This document shows positions 29,834 to 40,631 of a DNA stretch of 64,000 bases, in pieces. Source of the stretch: Sugiyamaella lignohabitans (taxonomy: Eukaryota; Ascomycota; Dipodascomycetes; Dipodascales; Trichomonascaceae); the NCBI RefSeq assembly GCF_001640025.1, contig NC_031672.1, positions 4,340,001-4,404,000 on the forward strand, written 5' to 3'. The notes beneath the pieces were generated by a model. That model was given only the letters and a program-made list of their open reading frames with translations, made no database searches and had not been told where the DNA came from. The position numbers and the translations under genes were made by a program. Numbering within the stretch: the stretch's first letter is position 1; each line of letters starts with the position of its first letter.

Positions 29834-31843
29834 ATGCCACATCCTTTAGATCAACTTAATCCTGAGGAGCTCCAAAGGGCCGTTGGGCACCTGAAGAATT
29901 ACCACAAGGGTAAGCAATTGCACATCAAGAATATCCATCTTGAAGAGCCCCCAAAGAGCTTGCTTGGTCCTTATCTTCAGGCTGAAAAGGCTGGTAAGCC
30001 AATTGCCCCTCCTCCTCGTATTGCCTATGGTTACTACTATATTATGGATGACAAAAAGGCTGAGGAGATTTGGATCGATTTGGATACCAATCAAATCACC
30101 AAGGTTGTCATGGTTGCTTTGCCTCAACATTTGCCCATGGATCAAGATGAGGCCAACCACATTGAGACCTTTATGTATGATGACCCTCTTGTTTTGGGTG
30201 CTTTGAAGGAGTGCGGTATTGAAGGTGAGGCTATCAAGACTGTTGCTAGTGATGGTTGGATGTACGGTTGTGACGAAATCACCTCTGTTTCCAGACACAT
30301 GATGTTCCTCATGTACTCCAGAGACCCTAAGACCAACCACCCCGAGTCCAACATCTACGCTTTCCCCTTGCCATTTGTCCCAGTTTACGATATTCTTGAG
30401 AAGAAGTTTGTTCGTATTGACTGGTGTGCTACTAGTGGTGATGATGACGATGCCAATGGAATCAACTATACTACTCGTCAAAAGTACAAGTTTGCTCTTG
30501 AGGGCCACCAAGCCAGCGAGTACTACCCCGACCTTGTCCCCAACAAGAGAACCGATCTTAAGCCTTACAATGTTCTTCAACCTGAAGGACCCTCATTTAC
30601 TGTTGACGAGTCGAATCTTGTTCAATGGCAAAAGTGGAGATTCAGAGTCGGATTCAATCCTCGTGAGGGCTTAGTTCTTCACGATGTCGACTATGATGGA
30701 AGAAGAACCTTCTACAGATTGTCTGTTTCTGAGATGGCTGTTCCATATGGTGATCCACGTCCTCCTTTGCACAGAAAGATGGCCTTCGACTTTGGTGATG
30801 TCGGTGGTGGCAAGTGTGCTAACGAGCTTTCTTTGGGCTGTGACTGTCTTGGTACCATTAAGTACTTTGATGGCCACCTTGTCGAGCCTAACGGTAACGT
30901 TCTTACCAGAAAGGGTGTTATTTGCATGCACGAGCAAGACGATGGTATTCTTTGGAAGCACACCAATTACCGTACTGAGGCTGCTGCCGTTGTTCGTCGT
31001 CGTATTTTGGTTCTCCAAACCATTCTTACTGTCGGAAACTACGAGTACATTTTTGCATGGCACCTTGACCAAGCCGCCAATATCCAATTGGAAATCCGTG
31101 CTACTGGTATTGTCTCTACCCAAGCTATTGACCACGGTAAGAGATCAAGATACGGAACTGTTGTTGGACCTGGTGTCTTGGCCACTTCTCATCAACACAT
31201 TTTCAGTGTCCGTATTGACCCTGCTATTGATGGTAACAAGAACTCTGTTTCTGTGCATGACACTGTTATTACTCCATGGGACGAGCGAAATCCCAAGGGT
31301 ACTGGTTTCATTAACACCAAGCGTTACATCGACGAATCTTCTGCTTTTGATGCCAACATTGCTTCAAACAGATACGTCAAGATTGTTAATGAGAACAAGA
31401 TCAACCCTATCACTGGTAACCCTGTTGGATTCAAGCTTGCTGCCGCTCCTACTGCTTTGTTGATGGCTCCTCCTGGTACCGTTGCCCGTAGCAGAGCTGC
31501 TTTTGCTACCCACCACTTCTGGGTTACTAAGCACAAGGACAACGAATTCTATGCCGGTGGTGTGTGGACGAATCAATCTGCCAAGGAAGTTGGTGGTGTT
31601 CAAGAGGCCGTAAACCGTAGAGACAATGTTAGAAACGAGGATATTGTTTTGTGGCATTCTTTTGGTCTTACTCATCACCCCAGAATTGAGGACTACCCAG
31701 TTATGCCTGTCGAGGTTCTCAAGGTTGGTTTGCATCCTAACGATTTCTTCACTGAGAACCCTGCTATTGATGTTCCACCAAGCACTCAACAATTCAACCG
31801 ATCTGTCGAAGTTTTCCAGACTCGGTCATGTCATCGCATGTAA
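29834..31843 (+). CDS. AMO1: Copper amine oxidase (primary amine oxidase)
   Basis: Oxidises primary amines to aldehyde, ammonia and H2O2 using topaquinone and copper. 669 residues, ATG 29834. The cofactor motif TVGNYEY has the precursor Tyr at 403. Copper ligands are His453 and His455 (HQHIFSVRID) and His614 (THHPRIEDYPVMP). The gate/base region is VPYGDPRPPLHRKMAFDFGDVGGG with the catalytic Asp in FDFGD. Length is like the Ogataea polymorpha enzyme (692). Unlike that peroxisomal enzyme, the C-terminus ends SCHRM with no PTS1, and I see no clear N-terminal PTS2, so location is uncertain. Strong codon bias and a T/A-rich promoter suggest high, probably amine-induced expression. Confidence 0.96.
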   Translation: MPHPLDQLNPEELQRAVGHLKNYHKGKQLHIKNIHLEEPPKSLLGPYLQAEKAGKPIAPPPRIAYGYYYIMDDKKAEEIWIDLDTNQITKVVMVALPQHLPMDQDEANHIETFMYDDPLVLGALKECGIEGEAIKTVASDGWMYGCDEITSVSRHMMFLMYSRDPKTNHPESNIYAFPLPFVPVYDILEKKFVRIDWCATSGDDDDANGINYTTRQKYKFALEGHQASEYYPDLVPNKRTDLKPYNVLQPEGPSFTVDESNLVQWQKWRFRVGFNPREGLVLHDVDYDGRRTFYRLSVSEMAVPYGDPRPPLHRKMAFDFGDVGGGKCANELSLGCDCLGTIKYFDGHLVEPNGNVLTRKGVICMHEQDDGILWKHTNYRTEAAAVVRRRILVLQTILTVGNYEYIFAWHLDQAANIQLEIRATGIVSTQAIDHGKRSRYGTVVGPGVLATSHQHIFSVRIDPAIDGNKNSVSVHDTVITPWDERNPKGTGFINTKRYIDESSAFDANIASNRYVKIVNENKINPITGNPVGFKLAAAPTALLMAPPGTVARSRAAFATHHFWVTKHKDNEFYAGGVWTNQSAKEVGGVQEAVNRRDNVRNEDIVLWHSFGLTHHPRIEDYPVMPVEVLKVGLHPNDFFTENPAIDVPPSTQQFNRSVEVFQTRSCHRM

Positions 31844-33357
31844 CGGGATTATGTAAAAAGACGTTTTGTCTTTTTCCCCGTTGCCTTAGTTTTTTTTTTT
31901 GTATTATATTTATGGGTAATGATTCCAAAAATTAAAAGGGTATTCCGGGTCTTTTTTTATAAGTTTTAAAAATTTCAAGTAAAATGAATAAATAATTTAA
32001 AAATTAAAAACATTAAGAAATCCCAAAAGTCCAAAAAAAGAAAAATTAACACTGGAGTAATTTCTTCGGATCTTAAATCACTTGAAGTACGCGGCATTTT
32101 CAACCATGCTAGTAACCCCCATGTTACAGTCTTACTCCCAGCAAGGTTAGATGCAGATGTCTAATCTTGCATCTCATGAAGATCAGTGCAGCTAAGATCG
32201 TGATTCAAGGCGGGATCTAGACATGTAAATATATAATGAAACAAAAAAAGCCTCGACAGCCAGTCCAACTTCACTGGGAAGACGAAATCATTTTTTATAT
32301 AAAACAACTTCCTACCATTTGTACTGCAGCAAAGTATTGCTTGTACTCTAACAAAGGGATAGCTGATGATCATACGCCCTCGGCTCTGCTTGATGTTAAC
32401 TTTGAATGTGTCTTAGGTCAACCTTATCTGGCATCACCAATTTAGCCAAAAAAGCACTGACAGTCGGATCTTAATCCCAATAAGTCAAATATTGTCACAT
32501 ATGTGCACGAAATAAACAATCCAGCAAAAAAAATCCCAAAACGTCCATTGTTGAACCTCCGTCCTCCATTTGATTGCATTCGTCTAAAACTCGCCAAAAC
32601 GAGAGCTCTGCAATTTCTGGAAACAGATAGTGTTAGGGTACAAGCAAAAGCAGGTACCACAGCATATTTCGAATTATTTCTTGACCTAGTTATGAAAAGG
32701 TTTACGGATGCCTCGCTGTGGGACTCGCTTGCTATCTATCAGTCTAATAAAGGTTAGCAAGATCTGGAATGAATTTTTGGTATCATAAAGTTCCACTAAT
32801 TCTGTTTAGTATCTTTGAAAAGAAGATTAGATAAGATGGCTATTGAGACAACTTGAAAAAAATGCGGTTCGCATAAATTGCATCCTGCATTATATATTGC
32901 CAGTATATAGCAGCAGGGTCTTGGACCAGCCTGCCATCTCCCATTTGTAATAATTAAGTAATAAAATGCTTTAGTAATGTATTGATAACCAAGTTTGCAT
33001 TTGGACACCAATCACGGGGGCCGTTGACCGGAATCCTTTGTGTGAGTTAGTTGCGATAACTATATTCGTACTCAAGGTTTTTACGAACCCGTTCTCCATT
33101 CTACTGCTGGGGATTTTTAAGCATGATCCAATGGTAATTATCAATAATTGCTTTTTTCCAAGCGATAAGAGATGAGCAGGGTGTAATAATTGGGAGTGAT
33201 TGACGGACGAGATGGATAATACTAAGGCCACTCTCAAGGGTAGAAAAATGTGAACATACCAAATAAATATGACTACAAATAAGCTCAAGGGCCCAAGAGA
33301 AACAATTAATTAACAGTTTTCCATTCTTCGAATTTACACATTTAAGTCGCTATTATA
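31844..33357. other. 1.5-kb AT-rich intergenic region
   Basis: Downstream of the amine oxidase and upstream of the acidic protein gene. T-run at 31890-31900 and AT-rich tracts at 31950-32050 probably hold the polyadenylation signals. No supported gene or RNA. Confidence 0.5.
31855..31875 (+). terminator. Perfect 8-bp hairpin just after the amine oxidase stop
   Basis: AAAAAGAC-GTTTT-GTCTTTTT begins 11 bp after the stop codon and is followed by T-rich DNA (from 31890). Yeast Pol II termination does not need hairpins, so this may shape the 3' UTR or be chance. Confidence 0.4.
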
Positions 33358-34101
33358 ATGAGTTATCTCCCTCCAGCCCTGGCATTGGTTCCTGCTTCTG
33401 AAATATCTCAGACTGATATGTTTGTTCTAGCTGCAGCTGCCAGATCGAAACTAATCAAGGAAGCCTGTAGTCATCGTCATGATATGAGAGTGCTAATTGG
33501 GCATGGAAAGCTGTTGGACAATGTTCTATTATCTTTGGCAAAATCGAGGAGGCAGTCTGGCACTACTACTCAAGGAGCCATACCGGTACCTTTACTACCT
33601 CCAAATAAATATCAAGGCGGATTTGGAATACCGCGAACAAGTGCTGTTCGTTCTACAATAAATGTGATCCAAGAGGAAGAGAAACAGAGCCCAGGTGAAG
33701 GAAAGATGAGAGGAGAGTCTAAATATGACTCCAAGAATAATTACAACGACGACAAATTATTTTCCGTTAGAGAAGTGTCGTCAAATAAAGGGGACGGTGT
33801 GATAAGGGATCAAGCATATGGCTATGATGAATACGATGACTATGAAGATTATGACGATTATGAACATTATGAATACTATGAAGAGGAGGGTCAATACGAG
33901 CTGTGCAGTGCGTCCGATTCTGATAGTGACACTGATGAAGATAGGTCGATAGATTATTATGATTTTGACGAATGGGATGAAGACGATGAGGAAGATGAAG
34001 AAGTGGATGCTGATATCAGTCTACAGAAGGCCCCTGAATCTTGGGGAAATTACAGACTAAGCGGTCAAGAATCACGCTTGGATCTCCAAGCAGTGTTTTA
34101 G
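33358..34101 (+). CDS. Acidic protein of unknown function with a conserved-looking N-terminal motif
   Basis: 247 residues, ATG 33358. Residues 20-65 (DMFVLAAAARSKLIKEACSH, then RHDMRVLIGHGKLLDNVLLS) form an amphipathic helical block of the type ARSKL...LR-L-GH--LLD that I associate with small uncharacterised yeast proteins. From about 155 on the protein is extremely acidic and Tyr-rich (YDEYDDYEDYDDYEHYEYYE) to about 225. No membrane segment. The tail could mediate binding to basic partners. I do not assign a function; only the gene call is firm. Confidence 0.75.
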   Translation: MSYLPPALALVPASEISQTDMFVLAAAARSKLIKEACSHRHDMRVLIGHGKLLDNVLLSLAKSRRQSGTTTQGAIPVPLLPPNKYQGGFGIPRTSAVRSTINVIQEEEKQSPGEGKMRGESKYDSKNNYNDDKLFSVREVSSNKGDGVIRDQAYGYDEYDDYEDYDDYEHYEYYEEEGQYELCSASDSDSDTDEDRSIDYYDFDEWDEDDEEDEEVDADISLQKAPESWGNYRLSGQESRLDLQAVF

Positions 34102-36213
34102 ACTGAGCTTTAATAAAGTATATATTTCTACCAATTGTTATTAGTACTATATATGCCTTCGTTTACATGAATTTTTTTTCACTTCACATCTGAGTGTAAT
34201 CAACTTGATGACTGATTTCCATTATTCGAAAACATCGGATTTAATGAAACTCCGCTCGGATTCTATTCTCCCGAGGAATACAAATTTATAACCGTGGTCG
34301 CTTCGTCCAAGGTTAACTGACTTCGGTGAGCACTGATCTGCAATGCGTCTGTCTAACCTTGCAGCTATGCTGTAAATCCATACGAAAAGCAGTTAGCAGC
34401 AGCTACTTACCATTGCATGTATACAAAGCTAAGCGGGAAGCCTAACGGCGATCTGACTTTTGGGTTGTGTCCCCAAACGGTACTTAGAATACGGGAACAT
34501 ACAAGGAAAATCGCATACCCGAAATATATCCATAGCCCTGTCTAGGCAATTCTTAGCCAGCCCCGAGTTGTCAAATCCGTCCTTGACGGCGATATGTGGG
34601 GGTACACATTTCTCCGTAGGTGGATTGAACAAAGCTAACACATAGTGCGCTTTAATTATGAGATGTTGATTCGATTGTCATTCGGTCCAGCACAATTATG
34701 GCCCAGAGCTCTACCGTTCTCTAAGATAAAATACAAATTATTTGCGAGACATTGTTACAATAGCTGTTACGTGCTTGCAGAGTCAATTAATAATTGCGAG
34801 CTTATCTGCTCTTATTTTCGTAATTTTATTGACTGTGGTCCACATGGCCATTTGGATTGAAAAAAAAATCCCACCTACCAATCAACACTTGACTTATAAT
34901 TTATCGAGACAAGGCCGTAGACGACCGCAGGAAACAAAGAACAGCAAACCTAAACATGTAGAGGATGTAAGCGAATTTAATCGACGAGGCATGGGAGGAG
35001 GTTTGATGATCAGCAGGCAATGCTAATGCTAAATGTCGGTTTCCAACCAAATCACCCATTTATCAGCTGCTTTTACTTTGAGACCCAAGTAAAGTCACCA
35101 ACTTAGTTAGTCTATTCAACAATTCAGAAAAAAAATTCAGATCTACTATCTTGTATTGGCCTTTACGTCTTCAATGACATAGTTGCAGCAAATAAATAGA
35201 ATTAATCGACAGTCAGTTTCTTAAAAAACTAGTAGCTTTGCCAAATCTTTCAATACTTAATACGTAAACTCGAGTAACTTTCAGATATATCAGATGATAG
35301 TTACTAATCGGTTTAGGCAGATGGCTGTAGCGTTCGTTAGGAAGGTACCCCCTGTGAGAGAAAAAACAAAGAAAATGGCTGCAGAAATTCAAGGCACCCA
35401 TAACTTTGGATCAGTAGAATAAAACACTAGAGAGAAACCTTATAAGGTCTTCTGCGGATAGATATTTGAAGCATCAACTTCTTTACTTGGTTAGAAGGTT
35501 GTCAAAATAGGTAATTGCTCCTCTTGCCATATACTTGCCAAATTAGTCTTGCTCCGAAGGAACAGTCTTCTTCAAGCCAGACTTCAGTAAAAGAGTAAGT
35601 TCAAAATGAGTCTCAAAGCCACGGAATACGCGGAACTTGCCATACCTATGCTCTAATTACAAAGAACTGGCATTCTAAGTTTTCATATTTGCAGCGGTCA
35701 AGAAACTTGACCGCAAAACGGCACTCTTGCTATTTCTGGCTCTTCTCCCGCTATCACTTAGAGTTCATATCTCGCAGATTAGTTACTCACAAGTTGCAGA
35801 CGACCGTTTGCAATTTTGTGGCCTCCGGATTTTACAAACTTCGTCGCTCGGTAATATTATTACCGTCTGCACGAGCTGTAATCTGAATGCAGATAGATCA
35901 TATAATTTGATTAGTTCTCGTCATATTTTTGAAAGAGCGTTTCGTGTATTGACCAACAATTGCTCCGAGTTGATTATTTTTTAAAACCAACTAGAGCAAC
36001 TGACACAGGTTGAGTGTAGTGACAGTGGAGAAATGTCGGAATACAGATTGATGCCCGCGACGTTTTACAACGCTTCTCACGTGACAGTAGAGGTTAGGGT
36101 GGACCATGAAGTGAAAAATTAAAACGTTTGCAAACACAGCAGCAAATTAGAGATCTAAACTGAGAGAGTGTAACGCGTTTTCTGTGGTTGAACCTCGACT
36201 ATTAAACACAAAA
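34102..36213. other. 2.1-kb intergenic region
   Basis: Between two rightward genes. Short frames of 60-95 codons begin at non-ATG codons or have no recognisable features. A TCACGTGA E-box (36077-36084) lies near the right end. No tRNA fold found. Confidence 0.5.
36077..36084. promoter_or_regulatory. TCACGTGA E-box upstream of the eIF3m gene
   Basis: Cbf1-type octamer 130 bp before the start codon. Confidence 0.5.
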
Positions 36214-37440
36214 ATGACCGACTCCACTCAACTTAATTACATGATTGTGGATGGCGTTCTTGGCGACTTTGTCCAGGAAATTGCTGCCTACATCGACAAG
36301 CTCGACCCTCCTGCTGATGAGAAGAGCAGCTTTGAAAATTACACAACTGGCTTGATGGAGTCTGAATCCGAAGATGATCAAGCCAGAACATTTTTAGCAG
36401 TTGCTGAGAAGTCGGCTGTACTTGCCAACGCTCCTGAGAAGGAGTTTGAATCCGCTTATAACTTGGTTTTACACATCTTGACCTTTTCTCCCAACTTGAC
36501 CGAAGTTCTACCAGTTGTTCTCAAGAACTTGACTTCTTCTTCAAAGGCTGAACCTTTACAAGTGTTGTCAGTTTTGGCCAATTTGTTCAACATTTTGCCC
36601 ACCAATTCTCCATTGAGATATAATGTTTTCACGAGTATTCTGTCGTTTGCCGACCAAACTAAGAACATCCACTTGTTGATCAGTCAGCTGAAACAATTAC
36701 CTCAATGGTTGAACGACTGGGGTGTTGATGAAGCTAACAAGAAGGACGTTTACTATAGAGTCAGTGAGATTCTGGCGTCTGCAGATAGTGAGGAGTCACA
36801 TAAATATTTACTAAAGGCGGTCAGCACGTTGAAGGCTGGATCCGATGAGAGCACAATCCTCAGCAAGAAGTTGGTTATCACTTATCTTGTTGCCGAGGCT
36901 GTTTACGATTTTGACGATATTTTCGCTTTGGAGGCTGTTCAAGGATTACAGACTTCTGAGAAGGACGTGTTCAAGCTGCTTGAGATTGTCTCTAACGGAG
37001 ACTATGCCTCATACAAAAGTTTCACAAAATCCTCAGTTGACAGCATAACTGAGGAGCAATGGATTGTTTTGGAGAAGAAGGTCAAGGTTCTTGCTCTTGG
37101 TTCAGTTGTTTACAAGGCATCTCAAAATGCCAGAACTATTTCATACAAGGATATTGCCCAAGCTATTGATGTTTCCGACGATGAGATTGAAGAGTGGGTT
37201 ATTGATACCATCCGAGCTGGACTTGTGGAGGGTCGTTTGAGTCAGAATGACCAAGAGTTCGACATCCACAGAGCTAGTCCCGTTGGTCAATTTGGCGTTG
37301 AGCAATGGTCTACTATCTTGAACCGTCTTGACACCTGGAAGGCTAGCTTGAAGGATGTTCTTGATGTTGTTCGCAGTGCTCGTGAGAATGCTCAAAGAGA
37401 AAACGTTGGCAAATTCCGCCACAACAACGTTACTGCTTAA
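36214..37440 (+). CDS. Translation initiation factor eIF3 subunit M
   Basis: PCI-domain subunit of eIF3, present in fission yeast, filamentous fungi and animals but lost from S. cerevisiae. 408 residues from ATG 36214 (MTDSTQLNYMIVDG); an in-frame GTG further upstream is not a start. The N-terminal two thirds are helical repeats (FLAVAEKSAVLANAPEKEFE, VLSVLANLFNILPTNSPLRY). The PCI winged helix is at about 285-375 (ISYKDIAQAIDVSDDEIEEW, VIDTIRAGLVEGRLSQ). RYNVFTSIL and NAPEKEFESAYNLVLHIL support eIF3m over COP9 subunit 7. An E-box lies 130 bp upstream. Confidence 0.9.
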   Translation: MTDSTQLNYMIVDGVLGDFVQEIAAYIDKLDPPADEKSSFENYTTGLMESESEDDQARTFLAVAEKSAVLANAPEKEFESAYNLVLHILTFSPNLTEVLPVVLKNLTSSSKAEPLQVLSVLANLFNILPTNSPLRYNVFTSILSFADQTKNIHLLISQLKQLPQWLNDWGVDEANKKDVYYRVSEILASADSEESHKYLLKAVSTLKAGSDESTILSKKLVITYLVAEAVYDFDDIFALEAVQGLQTSEKDVFKLLEIVSNGDYASYKSFTKSSVDSITEEQWIVLEKKVKVLALGSVVYKASQNARTISYKDIAQAIDVSDDEIEEWVIDTIRAGLVEGRLSQNDQEFDIHRASPVGQFGVEQWSTILNRLDTWKASLKDVLDVVRSARENAQRENVGKFRHNNVTA

Positions 37441-37831
37441 TTTCTATTTCCTGTTTAGCTAGTACAGTGATTGGCCTCGACATTTCCACCAAATCGTAGA
37501 CACTTCCATTTACAGCAGCCATTAGTTCTACTCCTAGAGTAACTCCCCTACCTCAAATCTCCATAGATTAACGAAAACATCCAACACTTGCATGAATTCT
37601 GTGGCCTATATATTTGTATAGTTTGTGTGTAGTAACATGTGATACAATTGCCCTCGACTAAAGCTCATTTCGCATATCTCAGGCCAACCAAACAGCTCAC
37701 ACACCTCAGCTGGTTCCCAGAGTGCTCTGTAACTTCTATAAGCTGCTATCTCTATTCTGGTAAATAAATATATCTTAGAAACAATACACAATATCAATCT
37801 CTATAACCTCCTCATATCACTTCGGTAATGA

Positions 37832-37887
37832 CTCCTGCTTCGCAGGAGCAATGGGGTCTGGGGCAACGCCCCGGCCGCTGGAGGCAG
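37832..37887. repeat. GC-rich element, single arm, a hairpin in flipped orientation
   Basis: CTCCTGCTTCGCAGGAG joined to CAATGGGGTCTGGGGCAACG and GGCCGCTGGAGGCA. In other right-polarity arms the tip reads CTCCTGC-GAA-GCAGGAG; here the loop is TTC, as if the small hairpin had inverted. Confidence 0.82.
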
Positions 37888-37924
37888 CTACTGGACCCTG
37901 TCTAGACCCTGCGTGAATACGTAC

Positions 37925-37932
37925 TCACGTGA
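37925..37932. promoter_or_regulatory. TCACGTGA E-box upstream of RPL3
   Basis: Cbf1-type octamer 207 bp before the RPL3 start, a spacing similar to that in the RPS20 promoter. Confidence 0.5.
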
Positions 37933-38138
37933 TATTATATGTATGCCAAAAGCGTAGTCACAGTAGTTACCTATTTGGGAAATACAAAAGTATATTTGAG
38001 AACGCAAGATTTTTCATGCAGAAGCAGGGCAGCCAGGAACTCGCAGCGAGAAGCTGGATACTAAGAAGTTGCAGATTATAGGAGTGAAATTATCTTCTTC
38101 AACTTACTCGACATCGATCAAGAAGACACTAGTTCAAC

Positions 38139-39305
38139 ATGTCTCACCGTAAATACGAAGAACCTAGACACGGTTCGCTTGGATTCTTGCCCAGAAAGAG
38201 GGCTGCCCGTCACAGAGGAAAGGTTAAGTCTTTCCCTGTTGATGACAAGACCAAGCCCATTCACCTTACCGCTTTCCTTGGTTACAAGGCCGGTATGACC
38301 ACCACTGTCCGTGACTTGGACAGACGTGGATCCAAGATGGACAAGCGTGAGGTTGTTGAGGCCGTCACTGTTGTCGACACTCCTCCTCTTGTTGTCGTCG
38401 GTGTTGTTGGTTACGTCGAGACTCCTCGTGGTCTCCGTTCTTTGACCACTGTCTGGGCCGAGCACTTGTCCGATGAGGTCAAGAGAAGATTCTACAAGAA
38501 CTGGTACAAGTCTAAGAAGAAGGCTTTCACCAAGTACGCCAAGAAGTACTCTGAGGGTTCTGCTGGTGTTGCTCAAGAGCTTGAGCGTATCAAGAAGTAC
38601 GCTACTGTTGTCCGTGTCCTTGCCCACACTCAAATCAGAAAGACTCCTCTTGGTCAAAAGAAGGCTCACCTTGCCGAGATCCAAATTAACGGTGGTTCTA
38701 TTGCCGACAAGGTCGAGTGGGCTCAAGAGCACTTTGAGAAGACTGTTGATGTCGCCTCTGTTTTCGAGCAAGACGAGGTCATTGATGTCATTGCCGTCAC
38801 CAAGGGTCACGGTTACGAGGGTGTTACCGCCCGTTGGGGTACTAAGAAGCTTCCCAGAAAGACCCACCGTGGTCTCCGTAAGGTCGCTTGTATTGGTGCT
38901 TGGCATCCTTCCCACGTCCAATGGACTGTTGCCCGTGCCGGTCAAGACGGTTATCACCACCGTACTTCCACCAACCACAAGGTTTACCGTGTTGGTAAGG
39001 CTGGTGATGAGTCTTCTGGTTCTACTGAGTTTGACCGTACTAAGAAGACTATCACTCCTCTTGGTGGTTTCGTCAGATATGGTGAGATCAACAACGATTT
39101 CGTCATCATCAAGGGTTCCATCCCTGGTGTTAAGAAGAGAGTTGTCACTTTGAGAAAGTCTCTCAAGGTCCACACCTCCAGAAAGGCCCTCGAGAAGGTC
39201 CAACTCAAATGGATTGACACTGCTTCTAAGTTCGGTAAGGGTAGATTCCAAACTGTTGCTGAGAAGCACGCTTTCACTGGTACTTTGAAGAAGGATACTG
39301 CTTAA
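38139..39305 (+). CDS. RPL3: 60S ribosomal protein uL3 (Rpl3)
   Basis: Large-subunit protein that reaches into the peptidyl-transferase centre. 388 residues, ATG 38139, the usual uL3 length, without introns. Begins [20 protein letters not shown], followed by [17 protein letters not shown], the W-finger region [20 protein letters not shown], the conserved [10 protein letters not shown] with the hydroxylatable His, GYHHRT and ending [13 protein letters not shown]. Codon use is strongly biased, which opens a long antisense frame over the whole gene that is not real. Among the highest-expressed genes of the window. Confidence 0.98.
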   Translation: MSHRKYEEPRHGSLGFLPRKRAARHRGKVKSFPVDDKTKPIHLTAFLGYKAGMTTTVRDLDRRGSKMDKREVVEAVTVVDTPPLVVVGVVGYVETPRGLRSLTTVWAEHLSDEVKRRFYKNWYKSKKKAFTKYAKKYSEGSAGVAQELERIKKYATVVRVLAHTQIRKTPLGQKKAHLAEIQINGGSIADKVEWAQEHFEKTVDVASVFEQDEVIDVIAVTKGHGYEGVTARWGTKKLPRKTHRGLRKVACIGAWHPSHVQWTVARAGQDGYHHRTSTNHKVYRVGKAGDESSGSTEFDRTKKTITPLGGFVRYGEINNDFVIIKGSIPGVKKRVVTLRKSLKVHTSRKALEKVQLKWIDTASKFGKGRFQTVAEKHAFTGTLKKDTA

Positions 39306-39399
39306 ATCAATGTATAATTGACAGTATTAAAAAAAGCATAAATGTATTTAAGTATTAAAAAGTATGAAGTTTTTCCTTTATTTTTCTTTGTGGCTTCTG

Positions 39400-39458
39400 A
39401 CTCCAGCGTTTGGGGCCCTACCTCAGACCCCGTGGCTCCTCTCGCTTCGCTCGAGTCG
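39400..39458. repeat. GC-rich element, single arm with b tip, diverged
   Basis: CTCCAGCGTTTGGGGCCCTA then CCTCAGACCCCGTGGCTCCT and CTCGCTTCGCTCGAGTCG. The outer half has several substitutions, the tip is intact. Confidence 0.75.
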
Positions 39459-40140
39459 TTTGATCGGGCTTGACTGGCTAGTTTTGTTGGCGTCTGCTGT
39501 GGTCTGATTGCCTGAATGGTGAAATTTTTCACTTGGTGAATGTCGATCTTTAGAGATGCCTGCTTACCCGGCTTGGAGAATAATATATATAAGTCTGTTC
39601 TCTGCGTGGTGAATTTTTCATCTGTACTTCTCCTAGTTGACACGAGTAAACAGATCCATTTCCTGACACCTGCGAGTGGGACTTAACTGAACTTTGACTC
39701 TGTGTTTGTATCTCCAGCCGATTCGAAATTCTTAAGGCTGGTTAAATAGCAGTACACAGAGTGCAAGGGTGAAGGTTGCACTGGTTGGCGTCAGGTTGTG
39801 GATGTGTGATTTATGGCTGAATTACAATTCATCACAGCTCTAGCACTAAATGATGAACAACCAGATAGGGACAACTGATATATTTGATGTTATCCATTTG
39901 GAAATAGATAGTAAACATTTCTGAAATGTGCATAGAGTGTGAGAATTGTAGATATGGCCCTAGCTCCTTGGTTGACATGAGATGACGTTATGCATGAGTT
40001 TATTCTTATACCGCCTATTGGACTATCCACTATTCAGTATATTAGAATCTCAAACAGCATTATATAATATATTTCTAGACACGTCTTTACTAGTTAATTG
40101 ACTAACAGTCATTAATTCGAACACCACGATCCTAGCAAAC

Positions 40141-40194
40141 TCCTGCGAAGCAGGGACCACGGGGACTGGGGCGGAGCCCCAGCCGCCGGAGGCA
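40141..40194. repeat. GC-rich element, single arm with a tip
   Basis: TCCTGCGAAGCAGGGACC then ACGGGGACTGGGGCGGAGCC and CCAGCCGCCGGAGGCA. Right-hand polarity. Confidence 0.83.
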
Positions 40195-40631
40195 GATCTG
40201 TCAAAAATGTTTCAACAAGAGAGAATTTTAAGATTCAGGGGATTTACCTGATTAGGAGCAGATGCCCGTCTCCGAGAAGACGACGAACGTTTGGGCTTGG
40301 CGACAGGTGTGAGCCACACACCGCCACAATCAAGGAGGGGCATTGGCTTTCTTTCCGCCACATATAGCCACATGGGGGTGTGCCGGTGCCGATTGTGGCT
40401 GCATCTGTGTGACGTTAAGAGCAATCTGCGCCTAAATCTTATTTAATAGTCTCGGGATCTGTGGCTGATTACTACTTTGGATATGTTTTTTTTTGATAAC
40501 CATTTAGATATAAAGTCGACACCATATCCACTAAAATGTTTTTTATCGTTTCCTCTTTATTAATAGCCGAGAATTATAACAACTAATAGAGTGGATTCAC
40601 TAGATCTGGTTAATATTATAATTACAGCAAT

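Larger units (their letters stand above)
37441..38138. other. Intergenic region and RPL3 promoter
   Basis: Contains eIF3m 3' DNA, a single GC-rich arm (37832-37887) and the RPL3 promoter with a TCACGTGAT site (37925-37933). No gene seen. Confidence 0.55.
39306..40631. other. 1.3-kb intergenic region with two GC-rich arms
   Basis: Single-arm element copies at 39400-39458 (94 bp after the RPL3 stop) and 40141-40194, AT-rich otherwise. No other supported feature. Confidence 0.5.

Noticed and set aside
29846..31792. Several antisense and shifted frames over the amine oxidase gene
   Set aside because: Shadows of the biased codon use of a clearly identified gene.
34742..35984. Frames of 85-94 codons with hydrophobic segments
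   Set aside because: Begin at TTG, lack conservation features, and the region is AT-rich intergenic sequence.
38118..39269. 383-codon antisense frame over RPL3
   Set aside because: Codon bias in a highly expressed gene opens the opposite strand; the peptide is Leu/Ser/Thr-rich without domain features, and uL3 on the + strand is certain.
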